Below, piece after piece: positions 1 to 15,900 of a DNA stretch of 31,889 bases (position 1 is the first letter of the stretch; the number at the start of each line of letters is the position of its first letter). The stretch spans positions 1 to 31,889 of the forward strand of contig JADGJL010000209.1 of assembly GCA_027600665.1 (NCBI GenBank), read 5' to 3'. This stretch comes from Irineochytrium annulatum (Eukaryota > Chytridiomycota > Chytridiomycetes > Chytridiales > Chytridiaceae). The notes beneath the pieces are model-generated. The model was not told the DNA's origin. It searched no databases and was given only the letters and a program-made list of their open reading frames with translations. A program made the translations under genes and the position numbers.

Positions 1-354
1 ATTGCTTTGTCATCAACGGAAGCTGAAACATACGCGTTAACCGAAGCAATCAAGACAGTTATATGGTTTAAACACCTATTGAAAGAAATTGGCTTGTCGC
101 TCAATTTGCCAATTAACATCTTTCAAGACAACCAGTCAACAATTGCATTGGCGTTAAACCTGATTCATCATCAACGTGTAAAGCACTTCGAGATAAAAAG
201 TGCATTTATCAGGCAGAATATTGCTGAAAAAGTCGTGCATTTAGAATACTGCATGACAGAAGATATGATAGCTACTATCTTTACAAAAGCACAGCCAGCA
301 GGATTGTTTATAAAACATCGACAATTACTGGAGTCCGCTCTCTGGCAGACATGA
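1..354 (+). mobile_element. Ty1/copia retrotransposon polyprotein, RNase H C-terminal end (partial)
   Basis: The frame is open from the first base (IALSSTEAETYAL...) to a TGA at 352-354, so this is the C-terminal tail of a pol polyprotein cut by the left window edge. It matches the RNase H domain of Ty1/copia elements: the SSTEAE motif with the catalytic Glu, DNQSTIAL with the catalytic Asp, the KH-x-x-I-x-x-x-FIR block, and the closing LEYCMTEDMIATIFTKAQP segment. The usual Asp in the KHIDI block is Glu here (KHFEI). RNase H removes the RNA strand during reverse transcription. The visible frame has no stop, so the element could be fairly recent, but integrase and reverse transcriptase lie outside the window. 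Confidence 0.87.
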
Positions 355-647
355 AAGGAACGCTTACATATTGATTCTTCCATCTTATGGCAGATTTTAG
401 ACCTGACCATAAATGGATGGTATGTTCACCACCATAATTTAAATTGCCTTGACTATGCTACAATGCAAAGATAGCAGAAGGACTATGCCAACTTTCCAAA
501 GTCGCATCGGGGTAGCATAGCAACATGTAAAGATTGGAGTCAGGCCCTTTTACATGGTTTATGAATATCTGAGAGTGGTAGAATAAAAGAATTGACCGAG
601 AACCACGACATTATAACCCCTGACATGATTATGACATATCGGGGGAG
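355..647 (+). other. copia 3' untranslated segment ending in a polypurine tract
   Basis: About 290 nt lie between the polyprotein stop and the proposed LTR, with no supported gene. The segment ends in CGGGGGAG at 640-647, which resembles the polypurine tract that primes plus-strand synthesis immediately upstream of a 3' LTR in LTR retrotransposons. The assignment rests on position and base composition only. Confidence 0.4.
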
Positions 648-1098
648 TGTCAGGTGGAACGCAGTAGCACATATGTTGGTATACATATAGGTTCGATACG
701 CCATAATCACTAAGAGGTGATGCGGCACTAAAGTTCCAAATGTTCCCATCCGATAGGAATCACGCTCGTTCCTTGGGATAGAGCAACACCAATGGGTTAT
801 TGGTGGAATAGAGTCAAAATCCTTAAGTATAGCGAAAGTAGGGAGACTCAGCGAGCGTTGTCCCACGCGAGCAAAGGACCCGCCTATGCAGTTGGTGAAA
901 TCCACGGGATCCTCCGGAGATCTCCTTGATTGCTAATAATAAAAGGACTAGCTACCCCTTATCGACATTGGCCAAATTATGAGATTACTCAAGAAGGCGA
1001 GATAAGGTGTAAACGTGTATACGTGAGATCCAAAGTTGGGTCGATCCCACGCTCTATTCAGTGATTAGACTGGACTACGGATGTTGTCTATTATGACA
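648..1098 (+). mobile_element. probable 3' LTR of the copia element
   Basis: A 451-nt stretch starts TGTCA directly after the purine tract and ends TGACA, giving the short inverted 5'-TG...CA-3' ends typical of LTRs. It lies downstream of the RNase H tail in the right orientation and holds no credible ORF. The 5' LTR and target-site duplication are outside the window, so the right boundary is a best guess from the TGTCA/TGACA pairing. A real end elsewhere between about 1000 and 1200 is possible. Confidence 0.4.
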
Positions 1099-1136
1099 TT
1101 TCATGAACCGATAGTACTGTACAATTCTACTATATT

Positions 1137-1173
1137 ATGCCACGTCTCATTCTCGAAATGAGATGCGTGGCAT
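1137..1173. repeat. 15-bp-stem imperfect palindrome (hairpin)
   Basis: ATGCCACGTCTCATT at 1137-1151 pairs fully with AATGAGA (1157-1163) plus CGTGGCAT (1166-1173). The loop is 5 nt and there is one 2-nt bulge (TG, 1164-1165). No U tract follows on either strand, so it is not a simple terminator. It sits 39 nt beyond the proposed LTR end. It could be a small inverted-repeat element or a structured element remnant; function unknown. Confidence 0.75.
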
Positions 1174-2104
1174 AGGATCAGTCAGAATATTGGGCGCATG
1201 TCAAACTCCGCACCAATCATCTCGTTTGCCTCAGAACGTCCAATCAGGCGGAGGAATGCGCACAATCAACAATTGATTTTCAGTTGCACATCCCAAGTTC
1301 AATTTTTGAGCAAACGATACACCTGCCTCGCTACGAATCCGAAGAGCAATCTCACGGCCAACGACCAAGCCCGCGATAACGGACTTGATCAAATAGCGAA
1401 ACGACGGTTTTTACCTGATAGCCTCCTGGAAGGTTGCCTGTCAAGAAACAAAACAACCAAAGGCATCCACAGCCCCGGCAATCTGCCTTGTCAGCAAGAT
1501 CGACGAAGGGGCGACCTCTAACTCATACAAAGCAAATCGGAAGCAAATGGTAAATCTGGAAACGTAAATCTGGCTTTTACAAAGGAGAGAATGCATTACT
1601 AACTAAACTAAACAGAGAACTAATTAATATACTAAATAACTAAAGAATAACTAAAGGGAGAAACAATACAAGAAGGAACTATCAAACTAAGCATAAATCA
1701 TATTCTCCACCGAAAACCACAAGGGGAAACAGGGGACTAGCTCAATAAATGGAGCCGAAAACGCTGCATAACCTCAAAAGTGATGACAGGGGTTTATGTC
1801 GAGCCCTACATCTGTTTAAGTCCCGTATGACTGTTGACGTCATGCAGGGCGCCCATAAGGATAAAGGAGGAATGTATAAGGAGGCGAATGACATAGGGGA
1901 AATAATAAAGGATGTATTGAGGTTGTTTTGAGGAAAAGTATACTACGTATCACGTTCTGAGCAGAATAATGCCCTGTGATCAGCGCTGAAAACTCAAAGT
2001 GCTATAAGATTTCACAGCGTTACCTTTGGCTCCTTCACGTTCACGGACTTGTTGCCCTTTTTGCCAACCGATGCGGACGCGATCAAGTCCATCGGAATGC
2101 TTGT
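1174..2104. other. gene-poor, AT-rich interval
   Basis: No gene is supported here. A plus-strand ORF (1198-1521) and a short one (1749-1931) have no recognisable features. On the minus strand, roughly 1560 to 1215, several short open segments separated by GT/AG pairs look faintly like degraded coding sequence (for example GLVVGREIALRIRSEAG), but no family is recognised and no continuous model could be built. An ACTAA-rich stretch lies at about 1597-1658. Confidence 0.4.
1597..1658. repeat. degenerate ACTAA-rich low-complexity tract
   Basis: The motif ACTAA or ACTAAA recurs irregularly about seven times within some 60 nt, with spacers of 0-11 nt. It reads as a decayed simple repeat in AT-rich intergenic sequence. 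No function is inferred. Confidence 0.45.
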
Positions 2105-2796
2105 TTAATCCATGTTCCCTACGCTATTCTGGATGACAGCCAGGCGCGCCATCTCGTCGAGAACATGGGCGACGAAACCATCGAGGAGCTCAGTGCCAAG
2201 GATGGGCTGCTGGGCGGTGTGGTTCGCTTGACGGATCAAAAGATTCTCGCGCTCGAGGACTCGATACAGCCAGTTGCGCGTGGCATTCCTCTGTGCAACG
2301 CGAGCGGGGGTGTTTGGAGGCGGTCTGTCTTGTCCAAAGGCAGGGACGCGTTCGTGAACACGACCCACGAGCTTCCGGACAGCAAGTGCGTGTCCGTTCT
2401 GCTCGGCATCTTGCGTCTACAGAGAATACAAGAATAGATTTTAATGAAGAAATGCACACCATGCATCATTGCAATCAACTCCTGACCACGACGGCTTGGT
2501 CCAGTGTGAGCTGAAGGCGTTCGCGTAGTCGACGAGCCCAGCCTCCTCCCTCCTTAAATCATCTTCCACATCACGCCAATGTGTGTCACCGCCCCCATTT
2601 GCGCACATCGTCAAGAATCTCCAACTTGTCGGCATTGCGCGAGGTCCTGCGCGTCGTGGCTGGAGCCGAGCCACTAACGGAACGGCTTGCACGGCGCGCT
2701 CCGCGGGTCCGGGACCGTGAGCCGGCAGCGGCGAATGGGTCCGTCGGCGTCTTCGTCGACTTCTGGGTCCATTTCCGTCTCCATGCCCAATCCCAT
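2105..2796 (-). CDS. uncharacterised protein, four-exon model
   Basis: Minus-strand exons 2796-2693, 2646-2607, 2552-2487 and 2416-2105 join through GT-AG introns of 46, 54 and 70 nt into one open frame of 522 nt (173 aa plus stop). The N-terminus is acidic (MGLGMETEMDPEVDEDADG). A charged, probably helical stretch follows (DKLEILDD, then RLRERLQLTLDQAVV), then a C-terminal half such as NWLYRVLERENLLIRQAN and LLDGFVAHVLDEMARLAV that looks helical and coiled-coil prone. No family is recognised. Evidence is frame continuity and composition only, so the start and last exon are uncertain. It lies downstream of, and on the same strand as, the ERT1-like gene. Confidence 0.42.
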
Positions 2797-2929
2797 ACGC
2801 GTAGCCCAGATCGAATGGAGCCAAGGGGAGGCCGGTATCGGCCGAAGCAAAAGCGTCACACGTCGCGGAGGTTTGTGTTACGACCAGTGTCAACCCCACA
2901 TGGCCGATCGAAGTTGCTGGACGCGTGTT

Positions 2930-3151
2930 CTACCAGGGGACTTTACCTATTTCCCGTGCTTTGGAATCATTTTCAGTTCCGGCGTTAAATCGCCGGTCTA
3001 ACACAGTTGGTTTGTGGCGGGCAAGAACGAGATATGTCCGAACTGCTCTCATACCCTGCAGGTAGTCCATCGTCAGGTTAGGCGGGTCTTCCTCATCTTT
3101 GTGCATGCAAAGCAGAACAGAATCGTTTCCCTGCGTCAGCTTCACCATCAA
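2930..3151 (-). CDS. possible small ORF or 5' exon, uncharacterised
   Basis: A 73-codon minus-strand ORF starts with tandem ATGs and reads plausibly (LLCMHKDEEDPPNLTMDYL, then RAVRTYLVLARHKPTVLDRR). It is 74 nt downstream of the ERT1-like stop and upstream of the four-exon model at 2105-2796. It could be an upstream exon of that model, but no donor/acceptor pair with matching phase was convincing. It may be chance. Confidence 0.22.
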   Translation of the reverse strand: MMVKLTQGNDSVLLCMHKDEEDPPNLTMDYLQGMRAVRTYLVLARHKPTVLDRRFNAGTENDSKAREIGKVPW

Positions 3152-3225
3152 AACAAGCTAGAATTATGCCCTGTATGTACGACATGATAATCATGCTCCA
3201 TTTTGTTAAACAATTAAATATTGGG

Positions 3226-5088
3226 CTACTTGTCTCCGGAAGCCAAAAGGAAATTGCCAGCAATCTGCAAGAAGCAAGAAGGGTTAAGTTTTAGTGACAA
3301 AGAATGTCAAACCACGTGCGACACGTACCATTAACGGTATGTTATAGCGATCCCTCCTGATAGTGAAACTAAAGCAGCAATTCACGCTCCTCGTGCCATC
3401 CAACCCCTTCAACACGCAGCTCGTGAGGACGGCCTTCTGATTCGCGTCGAACGCGATATTTCCGTACTTCTCCCAGTAGTTGACCGCAGACTCCTCGCTC
3501 ATGAGCTCGTAAATATGAACCCGCCCGTCCCTCAGCCTCTCCATCGGCAACCCCACAAGACTAGCAAACTCCTTATTACACTTGCAAATCTCCCCTGTCC
3601 GCCTCCAAAGGCAGCTCGGAATCCCCATAGACGAGAACACACGGTCGTACTCGAGCAGGAGCCGCTCGAAGGCCTCCTCGACCAGGACGAGGTCAATGTC
3701 CGTAAGCGACTGCGCGATCCATCGGAACTTAGGCCGAAAGACGCCCATGACGTTCAGGATCCGGGCGCGCGAGGCCGGCGACATGTGGGTCTCCATCCAT
3801 CGCTGAAGGCGCGTGTACGAGTTGATGTAGTTGTAAGGTTTCAAGAGCCCCGCCTCAAACTTGGCCGTGATAACCTGGTTAAGGCGGTCGTCGTAAGAAC
3901 CATCGCCCGGGTCCGCTGCCGTGAGGACGAACTTCTCCGTCGAAGACAGCTGCGAGCCCGGGTCGTTGATCCCGAGGCCACTGGTCGAGGCCGGGATCAC
4001 GGTTCGCGACGGGCCCTCCCCGTTCATCTGGCTCGCGTCCATATGCTGGAGTGCCATCCCCGCGGCTCCCATCGGGCTCCGGTTCGACTCATCTAACGAC
4101 GCCAGGAAGTCGGTCAATATAGTGAATTCGTTTCCCATGTGCTCGCTCGCAAAGAGAGGCGGGAATGCCGACAGCGATGGGAAGGAGAATGGCCGGCTGA
4201 GCGCGTTGTTCGACATCGGAGCGTTGCTACCTGGCGTGTCACCAAGCGTCGGCAGGGCGCTCGCGACCGCTGCCACGACAGCCGGCGGGAGACTCGCACC
4301 AGCGGCAACGGCAGCTGCGGCAGCCGCCACAATGTCCGAGGCTGCATTAACGGTGGTAGATGGACCCGCATGATCCGTCGTCGAATGGTGCGCATCATAA
4401 GAATTCGCCGAGGCGACTCCCCCTTCACCCGAACCCGGCTGGCCGGGCGGCTTGGCTTCGTCATGGCAGAGGTGTGCGATCTTCCGTTTTATGCATCTTT
4501 GACAGGGCCGTCCCTCATCTGCAAGAAACGAAAATCATCACCATTCTATGCTGCTATCCTTACGGGGGACAAAAGTAGACGAACGCGACAGCAGATAAAC
4601 CCACCGCAGGTCATATGGCTTCTTCGGCAGTAAACACAGGCCTGCGCAACCTTTCGCCGTTTGGCCTGCTGTGGCGCTGGCTTCTTTCCCTTCGCCTTCG
4701 CACCAGCCGGCGAGCTCGTAGACGAGTTCGCGTCGTTAAGTGAGGTAGCCGACTGCACAGAGGTGGAGTGTCCTCCAGCAGATGGGGGCCCGTGAAGACC
4801 AGCTCCTGGCGCAGGCGGAGTGGGGACGGCTGCCGGCTGGTACATTCGGGGATAGATGGGCACGGGCTCGTAAATGCTTCTTGATGAGCGCTCGGCTGCC
4901 GACTCCTGGTCATCGCCAGTCCGTCGTCGTTTCTTCGTGCTGCCGCCGCCGCTGCCGCTGCCAACGGCGGGCCCGTCCTCGTCGTCCTGCGAATGCTGCG
5001 AGTGGTCTTCGGCCGGCTCAAAATCGTCCGAGTCGTCGCCGTCATGGTCGTCCCGGTCCCGGTCCCCGTGTCGATCGTCGACTTCCAT
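3226..5088 (-). CDS. ERT1: Zn2Cys6 transcription factor with C-terminal PAS domain (ERT1/AcuK type)
   Basis: Exons 5088-4605, 4518-3329 and 3264-3226 (introns 86 and 64 nt) give 570 aa. The N-terminus is acidic and low-complexity. A Zn2Cys6 binuclear cluster spans residues 151-179 with cysteines at 151, 154, 161, 167, 170 and 179 (spacing 2-6-5-2-8). It includes CRRSHMTC, with intron 1 directly after it, then DEGRPCQRCIKRKIAHLC, the signature of the ERT1/AcuK/GSM1 subfamily. A Ser/Ala-rich middle follows. A PAS domain at about 430-565 contains EEICKCNKEF-like text (actual GEICKCNKEFASLVGLP), FSFTIRRDRYNIPLM, and after intron 2 the short tail IAGNFLLASGDK. In ascomycetes this family activates gluconeogenesis genes. 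ATG 5088 is the first in-frame ATG; the frame stays open a little upstream but has only non-ATG codons. It lies 266 nt downstream of the CHD gene on the same strand. Confidence 0.92.
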
Positions 5089-5354
5089 GTGGCGGTCGGG
5101 TCCAGAATGGATTGCAAATGGAACGGACAACTCGAATAGGCTTCCTCTATGCGCCTCAAACAAGGTTCACCAGGTTTTTTCTTTTTTTTTTTAAGCGAGT
5201 TCTTGCATTTATATTCAATATTGGCGCGATCAATTTGAAGGAGAAAATGAAATAGCGTTTACTATAAATAAACTTGTGTATGTATCACCATCCGCGTAAC
5301 ACATCAGAAAAGGGGAGCGCCGTAAAAAATAATTAGGTAAAAAAATACACGATA

Positions 5355-11586
<6,232 letters not shown>

Positions 11587-12983
11587 GGCGCCGCGATGGT
11601 CCAGAGATGCCCAATTTTTGCGCCCTCGCTTCGGTTCGGCCTCGACCTCGTCTCGAGGCGAGAACACGCGACCCGACTGACACGCAAGAAGGTCGACCCC
11701 GATATCCGCAGCAAGCCCGCGTTCGACTGGTCATCGCTGTGGCCATCGCTGGACTCCGCAAGCGTTTCTTTATAGAGCTTCTTTATGTTGATGACGTGTC
11801 GCGGGGACCACTTGTTCGAAGTTGTGGCGGATTATGCTGAAGTAACTAAGTAACTAATCGCAAGGAAAGGCCGCTGTTTGCACTCCGTATTAAAGCCATC
11901 AATGATCGACAGGGGGCCAGGCCTGCGCAATGTCCGTGATTGTGATGGTCCTTTCTGCCTCGGGTGACGCTGAAGAGACATAACTCGGCATCAACTCGCA
12001 CCCAACGACCAGCTGCTGTTGCATACATACGATCGACAAAAATGGAGTCTTGAGTATTAAACTATCTGCTGATTAAAAGTAGAATCATAGGGAGTTTTTC
12101 TGCAAAGTTTGAGTTGTTCTTGGGTGCCTTATCCCTGCTATTCAGAGAAGGATTGCTTGCTGTTGGAGCAATACATTAACGACTGAACAACCCAATCTCA
12201 ATCTCCCACAATGCTACCCTTGAGATCTTAGTTCGAACGCCACGGATGAGAAAGAAGGGTGAGCGCGACGATAGGCTTCTGCTCTTTGTGCTGAAGTAGT
12301 CACTGGCGGTTGAGTGGATGACTTTTCCACGACTGGCCTTCCGCTCTGAGCTGGTCATGGTGGGGCAATAGGCAAATCGACGACGGTGGTGATGGTTGTT
12401 ACAGGTTTTGGAGGGATATAACACGCAGTCACATTATGCTTTAATAGCAGCCAGCATCTGCAGAGCGGAGCACATATGAGTATAACGATGCTAGGCGGTT
12501 GATGGCACCGCCGAAAAAAAGCCAGGCTGCCGCGTGGCCCAGTGCGCCCCATCTACAGTTCAACAACGCGTCGTATGATTGAAACGACGACGACCCAGAC
12601 GGCTGAGAGAGACGCGTCGGATGGTGCAAGAAAGAAAGTCGGTGCTCGCTCAGGTAGCCACTGCTGGGTCCACAATGGCGGGCGCGCGGGGCTCCTACGC
12701 TTCCATGCCACCGGTCGGGCACAGGCGGGCCGCCCAACCGCCGCCGGTCACTTTAAGCATTACTAAAAACTCCGGCGAGGTTGATGTCAGCCGCCTCCAG
12801 AATAAAACATGCGTTGCAAAAAGCGCCGCCAGGTCGACTCGCATGTCGACGGCCTCGACGCGTCAATGACCGAACAGTGCAGAGCACGCCCGTGGATCAC
12901 GGGGACGACGTAAACGCTGCGGCGAGGGTTTATGCGTAAATCATGGGCATCTACTAATCACCACCGCGATACCCCACGAGGTC
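11587..12983. other. divergent intergenic region between CHD and soluble cyclase genes
   Basis: No complete gene is supported. The CHD-proximal end may hold a missing 5' exon: minus-strand text such as KKLYKETLAESSDGHSDDQS is open at about 11797-11720. A short direct repeat AAGTAACTAAGTAACTAA lies at about 11840-11857. Near the other side, a possible first exon of the cyclase lies at 12784-12909, followed by an intron-like stretch with a TACTAAT branch-site match. Minus-strand ORFs at 12176-12737 and plus-strand ORFs at 12542-12869 have no recognisable domains. Promoters of both large genes must lie here, but no clear TATA element was seen. Confidence 0.5.
12784..12909 (+). CDS. possible upstream first exon of the soluble cyclase
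   Basis: ATG 12784 opens 42 codons (MSAASRIKHALQKAPPG...STPVDHGDD) ending at a GTAAAC donor. The next 71 nt contain TACTAATC, a near-perfect fungal branch site, and end CACGAG before GTCATGAAG, where the cyclase frame continues in phase 0. If used, the cyclase would be 1,616 aa. The donor is not ideal and the peptide is basic, so this is optional. Confidence 0.3.
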
Positions 12984-15900
12984 ATGAAGCCTGCTGGGAC
13001 GCTTCTCGACGCGATGAAACTTCACGCGTCAGGAGCCGACGGTGGCACGCGTAAGATCCGAAGGAGGGCGCTCGTCGCGCAGTACGTCCGAGAGCTCCTG
13101 GCCGACCGCGGGCGCGCCGGCGAGATGACGCGGATGTTGAGGTCGGGTCAGCCGTTCGTCACGACGGGGTTCTCCGCTGTAGTAATGGTAGGTTGGTTGC
13201 GATCTGCTGCGTGGGAATATCTGACGCGATGTTGCAGCTCGACGTGTCCGGGTACTCTGCTCTTACGACGGCACTAGTGCGTACTCGCCATTCCGTGTTC
13301 TTTGTCGCCTTTGCGTGCAGTAACGCTTCTTCCTTATTTTGTAGTCATCCTTGGGCAGAATTTCGTCAGAGATTACAGCTGATAGCGTCGGCGGGTATTT
13401 GAGCAAGGTATGAAGTGCCTTAGCGTTCTTTTTGCACGCACTTGATTCCGTGCGCTCTATACTGTTAAAAAAGTCGCTAACATCCCACTCGAAGATCACC
13501 GAGGTCATCTGTCTACACGGAGGTATATATGCTCTTTATGTTTCTATTTTCAAGGTGCTAACCTCAACCCTTAAAGGCGACATTATTAAGTTTCTTGGTG
13601 ACGCGATCCTCATATGCTTCCGGGCGCAGTATTTGGAAGGCGACGACCCTGATGACGTGAATCGTCAGACGGTGCTGCGCGCTTGCCACTGTGTGATGGA
13701 CATCATGAACAACTTCCCATCCATCCGAATAGAGGTGCCAAATTTGGCAGGGCCCACGTCTGAATGGATGTCGCAAGCGTCTGCAAATAAGGATGCTACG
13801 CATGGTAAAGCGCAAGCGCACTCGCTGCCTATTCCCAAAAAGCTGTCGTTGCACGTGGCGATGACCGCCGGTGAGACTACGCATGTCGTCGTTGGCAACC
13901 CGGGCATGCAGATGGACTACTTTGTACAAGGGCAGTGTTTGCTAGAGATAGCCACGATTATAAATGACGCAAAAGCCGGTGAGGTTGGGATCTCTGCGCG
14001 GCTGTGGTCAATGCTCGGTAGCATTCTGGATGTCAGTCGATGTGAGGCGAGAAGAAGCGAGGGTGTTATCATTCTCGCGTCGAATCAGTTAAGGTTGTTC
14101 ACGGACGTGCTGGCGACGGAAGCGCCGCGGAAGTCATCTGTACTACGGCCACGCGAGGATGAATTCGATGACGGGGTCGAGACCTTTTGGACCGCAGGAA
14201 ATGGGCGAGATAAGGACGGCGAGGAAGAGCTGCTTGAACGGTTTTCCAATCAATCCTTCGTTTATAAGATCAACAAGGTGCATTATCAAGCAGCATTTAA
14301 AGGAAGCGAACTTGATGGTAATGGCAAAACATTTAATTCGGACAGAAACTAGCGCGTAGTAACGACAACTCTTTCCAGATCTTTCCCAAATTAAAGCGGA
14401 GTTTCGAACCGTCAGCGTCATGTTTGCCAATTTCACTCCTGGTGATGACTTTCAGAACCTGCAAACAGCCATGACTCTTTTTCTCGACGCTCTCAAAAGC
14501 TCCAATGGTGTTTTCTATCAGTACTCAGGTTAATGGCATTGTTTCCGTCATTTATTGATCATGAAATCAGTCGATGACAAAGGCCATTCTCTATTATGCT
14601 TCTTCGGACTGCCCCCCTTCGCGAGCGAGCAAGACGCGCTTAACGCCTTGAACGCCGGAGTCATGTTCGCAGATATGATGAAAGATGCCGCGATTGGACC
14701 TGTCTCAGTGTCCGTAGCCTCGGGAGACTTGATTTATTCCGTCTTTGGAGGCCCGTCGCGGTTGAACCCGAGCTTCCTCGGAGACGTGGTGAACATAGCG
14801 GCTCGTCTAATGGGAATGGAACAACTGGCGGTACCCGGACAAATTCTGTGCGACAAAGCCACTCAATTGGCATGCAAAGCCTTAATCTTCTTTAATCTCG
14901 GGAAGCATCTCGTGAAAGGGAAACAAACTCCGATTGAAGTTTTTGGAATAAATCGGTTGGCTTTAGACGCCTTGGACAACAGCGTTAAACTTAACCTTGT
15001 CGGATACGAGGAAGAGATTGCTATGTTGCATAATTCTATTCACAATCTGCTTACGGACAGGATTAACAGTTTTTTCGTCATTGAGGGCGTTTCTGGGGTA
15101 TGCATGCGTGTTTTATACAGACCGCTGTCTGACAACGCTTGAGGTGGGGAAATCTACTTTGCTAGAACATTGTAAGACGAAGGCGAAAAGCCTCAGAATC
15201 CCCGTCTGTTTCTCGACGGGGTCGGAGATTTCCAAGTCATCACCTTATGCTGCCATCAGTGTTTTAGTTGGATATATTTACAACCAGTCCAATAGTTCCT
15301 GCTTAAGGGGACGCCAGTCTAATGCGTCAATACCTTATCTTCCAATAAGAAGGGTGGACGATTTTAGCAGTGTGCGGACGTCAGTGAGCGGCATCGCTCT
15401 GGATGCAGGGGTCACTTCATTCCTGCACGCATACAATATCGATCCCGAAATGGCGCCGCTGTTGTCGTCCATTCTGCCATGGCTTCAACTTCCGGCAAAC
15501 AACACGACTAAGCTGCTGGAAAGCACGTCTAAGAGAGAATTGCTCCTGCGGATAGTCGTCAAGGTGATATCGCTGTTTGCAGCCCGGCGCCACATCATTT
15601 TCTTGCTTGACGATGCACAAGTAAGTTCATTGGAGTTAAACTCTGTTAATTCCGTCGCAGTGGTTTGACACGGCCTCGATGGAAATATTGCACGAGCTTG
15701 TAAAGACTTCCTGTTCTGTAATTAACGTTGTGCTTGGCTTGTCTGACACACACTTTCAGGGGTCATTTTATTTTTTCACTCGGCCGCGGCAAAGTGGTCA
15801 AAGCGAGCGTGATCGACTTTCAGAAATATCAAAACTGCCTTCCACAAATTTTATGCAACTACACGGGCTGTCTCACAAGGAGGTGGCGAAGCTTATCATA

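Noticed and set aside
1835..1842. TGACGTCA palindrome resembling a CRE site
   Set aside because: An 8-bp match in a gene-poor stretch with no supported downstream gene; may be chance.
1976..2437. Plus-strand 153-aa ORF
   Set aside because: It lies opposite the four-exon minus-strand model, shows no motif, and its composition looks like antisense of that model.
3515..4633. Plus-strand ORFs at 3515-4096, 3921-4373 and 4139-4633
   Set aside because: Antisense shadows of the ERT1-like gene; Arg/Ala/Pro-rich and without motifs.
13432..13560. ATG 13432 as the start of the cyclase
   Set aside because: The frame from it runs through introns; upstream exons are needed for the first metal-binding Asp and the C1 core.
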